Below the pieces are notes generated by a model that was given only the letters and a program-made list of their open reading frames with translations, did no database searches and had not been told where the DNA came from. From contig JBBRMY010000147.1 of assembly GCA_038230595.1 (NCBI GenBank), positions 1 to 6,103 on the forward strand: a stretch of DNA of 6,103 nt, written 5' to 3'. How positions within the stretch are numbered: position 1 is the first letter of the stretch; each line of letters begins with the position of its first letter. Positions 5,537-6,103 of this stretch are shown piece after piece. Position numbers and translations under genes: made by a program. This DNA is from JBBRMY01 sp038230595. Lineage in GTDB: Bacteria > Bacteroidota > Ignavibacteria > Tepidaquicellales > Tepidaquicellaceae.

Positions 5537-6103
5537 ATGAACAAAAAGTCAATTACGCTTTTATCTCAAAAAGTGTTCTCAGCTTTTGTAATGCTTGTAT
5601 TAGCTTTTTCTTTATCTCAACTATTTTCCGGCTGCTCAGGAGCAGATGAAGACACCGGAAAAAGTTTAGCAGAACAAAGGGCTAAGGACTCCGTCAAAGT
5701 TTATACAAAGCTTGAAAGCGCTTTCACTCAGTATCAGAAAGCTTTATCATACAATGAAGCCTTCCAGGATCTTGATTCAAAAAATTCTTTTGAAGCAGCT
5801 TTAAAAGATCTGCTCAGTATTAGCCAGGGAACGATCGAAACGCCTTCTACTTACCAATGGAGAAAAGATTATGAAGAGCTTTCAACTAGCATAGTTCAGG
5901 ATTATTTCTCTACACAATCTAACATAGATGAAAAAAGCTCCGGCTTTAAGCTTGCAAAAAGATTATCCATCGATGTTGAAAAGCTGAACAAATATACAGA
6001 AGAAGAAACTACCGAGCCTTTGCCGGATGGGAAAGGAATGCCGCTTGTTAAAAATGATGCTGTTCAGGAATATCTTGATTTCTTTTCAAAGACTGACCGT
6101 GGA
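5537..6103 (+). CDS. Lipoprotein, possible N-terminal part of an MltD-like lytic transglycosylase (cut by window edge)
   Basis: The first 189 residues are present and the frame is open to the right edge. The N-terminus is a lipoprotein signal: basic NKK at 2-4, hydrophobic core at about 13-30, then FSGC at 30-33 with Cys33 as the lipidated residue. Phe at the -3 position is less common than Leu but acceptable. The mature part starts SGADEDTGKS and is charged and predicted largely helical, with an acidic linker EEETTEPLPDGKG near residues 155-167. The last visible stretch, VQEYLDFFSKTDRG (176-189), resembles the segment just before the transglycosylase domain of MltD-type enzymes, where a VxxWIxYF-like helix leads to a conserved RSxxY motif. 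If so, the SLT catalytic domain and LysM repeats lie beyond the edge. That identity is inference from a short match; the lipoprotein call is stronger. The ATG at 5537 has no Shine-Dalgarno and is set by the signal peptide. Confidence 0.75.
   Translation, partial: MNKKSITLLSQKVFSAFVMLVLAFSLSQLFSGCSGADEDTGKSLAEQRAKDSVKVYTKLESAFTQYQKALSYNEAFQDLDSKNSFEAALKDLLSISQGTIETPSTYQWRKDYEELSTSIVQDYFSTQSNIDEKSSGFKLAKRLSIDVEKLNKYTEEETTEPLPDGKGMPLVKNDAVQEYLDFFSKTDRG

Noticed and set aside
1..6103. CRISPR array, tRNA, rRNA, insertion sequence or phage genes
   Set aside because: No regularly spaced repeats, cloverleaf-like segments, transposase motifs or long terminal inverted repeats were seen on reading both strands; all large frames are chromosomal housekeeping or envelope genes.

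Overview
The window is AT-rich bacterial chromosome made almost entirely of housekeeping genes. No start codon is preceded by a convincing Shine-Dalgarno at normal spacing; the leaders are A/T-rich. Together with a secreted TonB-C-like mini-protein and a lipoprotein, this suggests a member of the Bacteroidota/Chlorobiota/Ignavibacteriota group. The prolyl-tRNA synthetase is the long bacterial type with an editing insertion, which argues against a typical Bacteroides-like species. The phylum call is inference; no rRNA or lineage marker is present.

Minus strand, 1-3117, transcribed right to left: proS (prolyl-tRNA synthetase, complete), a 147-base gap with an 11-bp perfect hairpin, maf (nucleotide pyrophosphatase), then after only 3 bases a membrane protein of the flippase-like LPG-synthase-TM family that runs off the left edge. 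maf and the membrane protein look co-transcribed. proS may read through into them or stop at the hairpin.

3118-3351 is a divergent intergenic region. To its right on the plus strand is a small four-helix membrane protein (3352-3819). Most of its histidines are predicted to lie on one face of the membrane. It converges with rluD (minus strand, 3932-4909), a complete 23S rRNA pseudouridine synthase, and the gap between them holds two hairpins. A 96-base divergent gap separates rluD from a plus-strand gene for a small exported protein (5006-5356), which ends at a clear intrinsic terminator. After a plausible promoter comes the N-terminal part of a lipoprotein (5537 to the right edge), tentatively an MltD-like lytic transglycosylase.

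Three genes serve translation or nucleotide quality control (proS, rluD, maf). The other four encode membrane or envelope proteins. I see no mobile element, CRISPR array, tRNA or rRNA, and nothing that amounts to a new defence or mobile system. The items most worth a second look are the histidine-rich membrane protein and the hairpin pair at 3862-3915.
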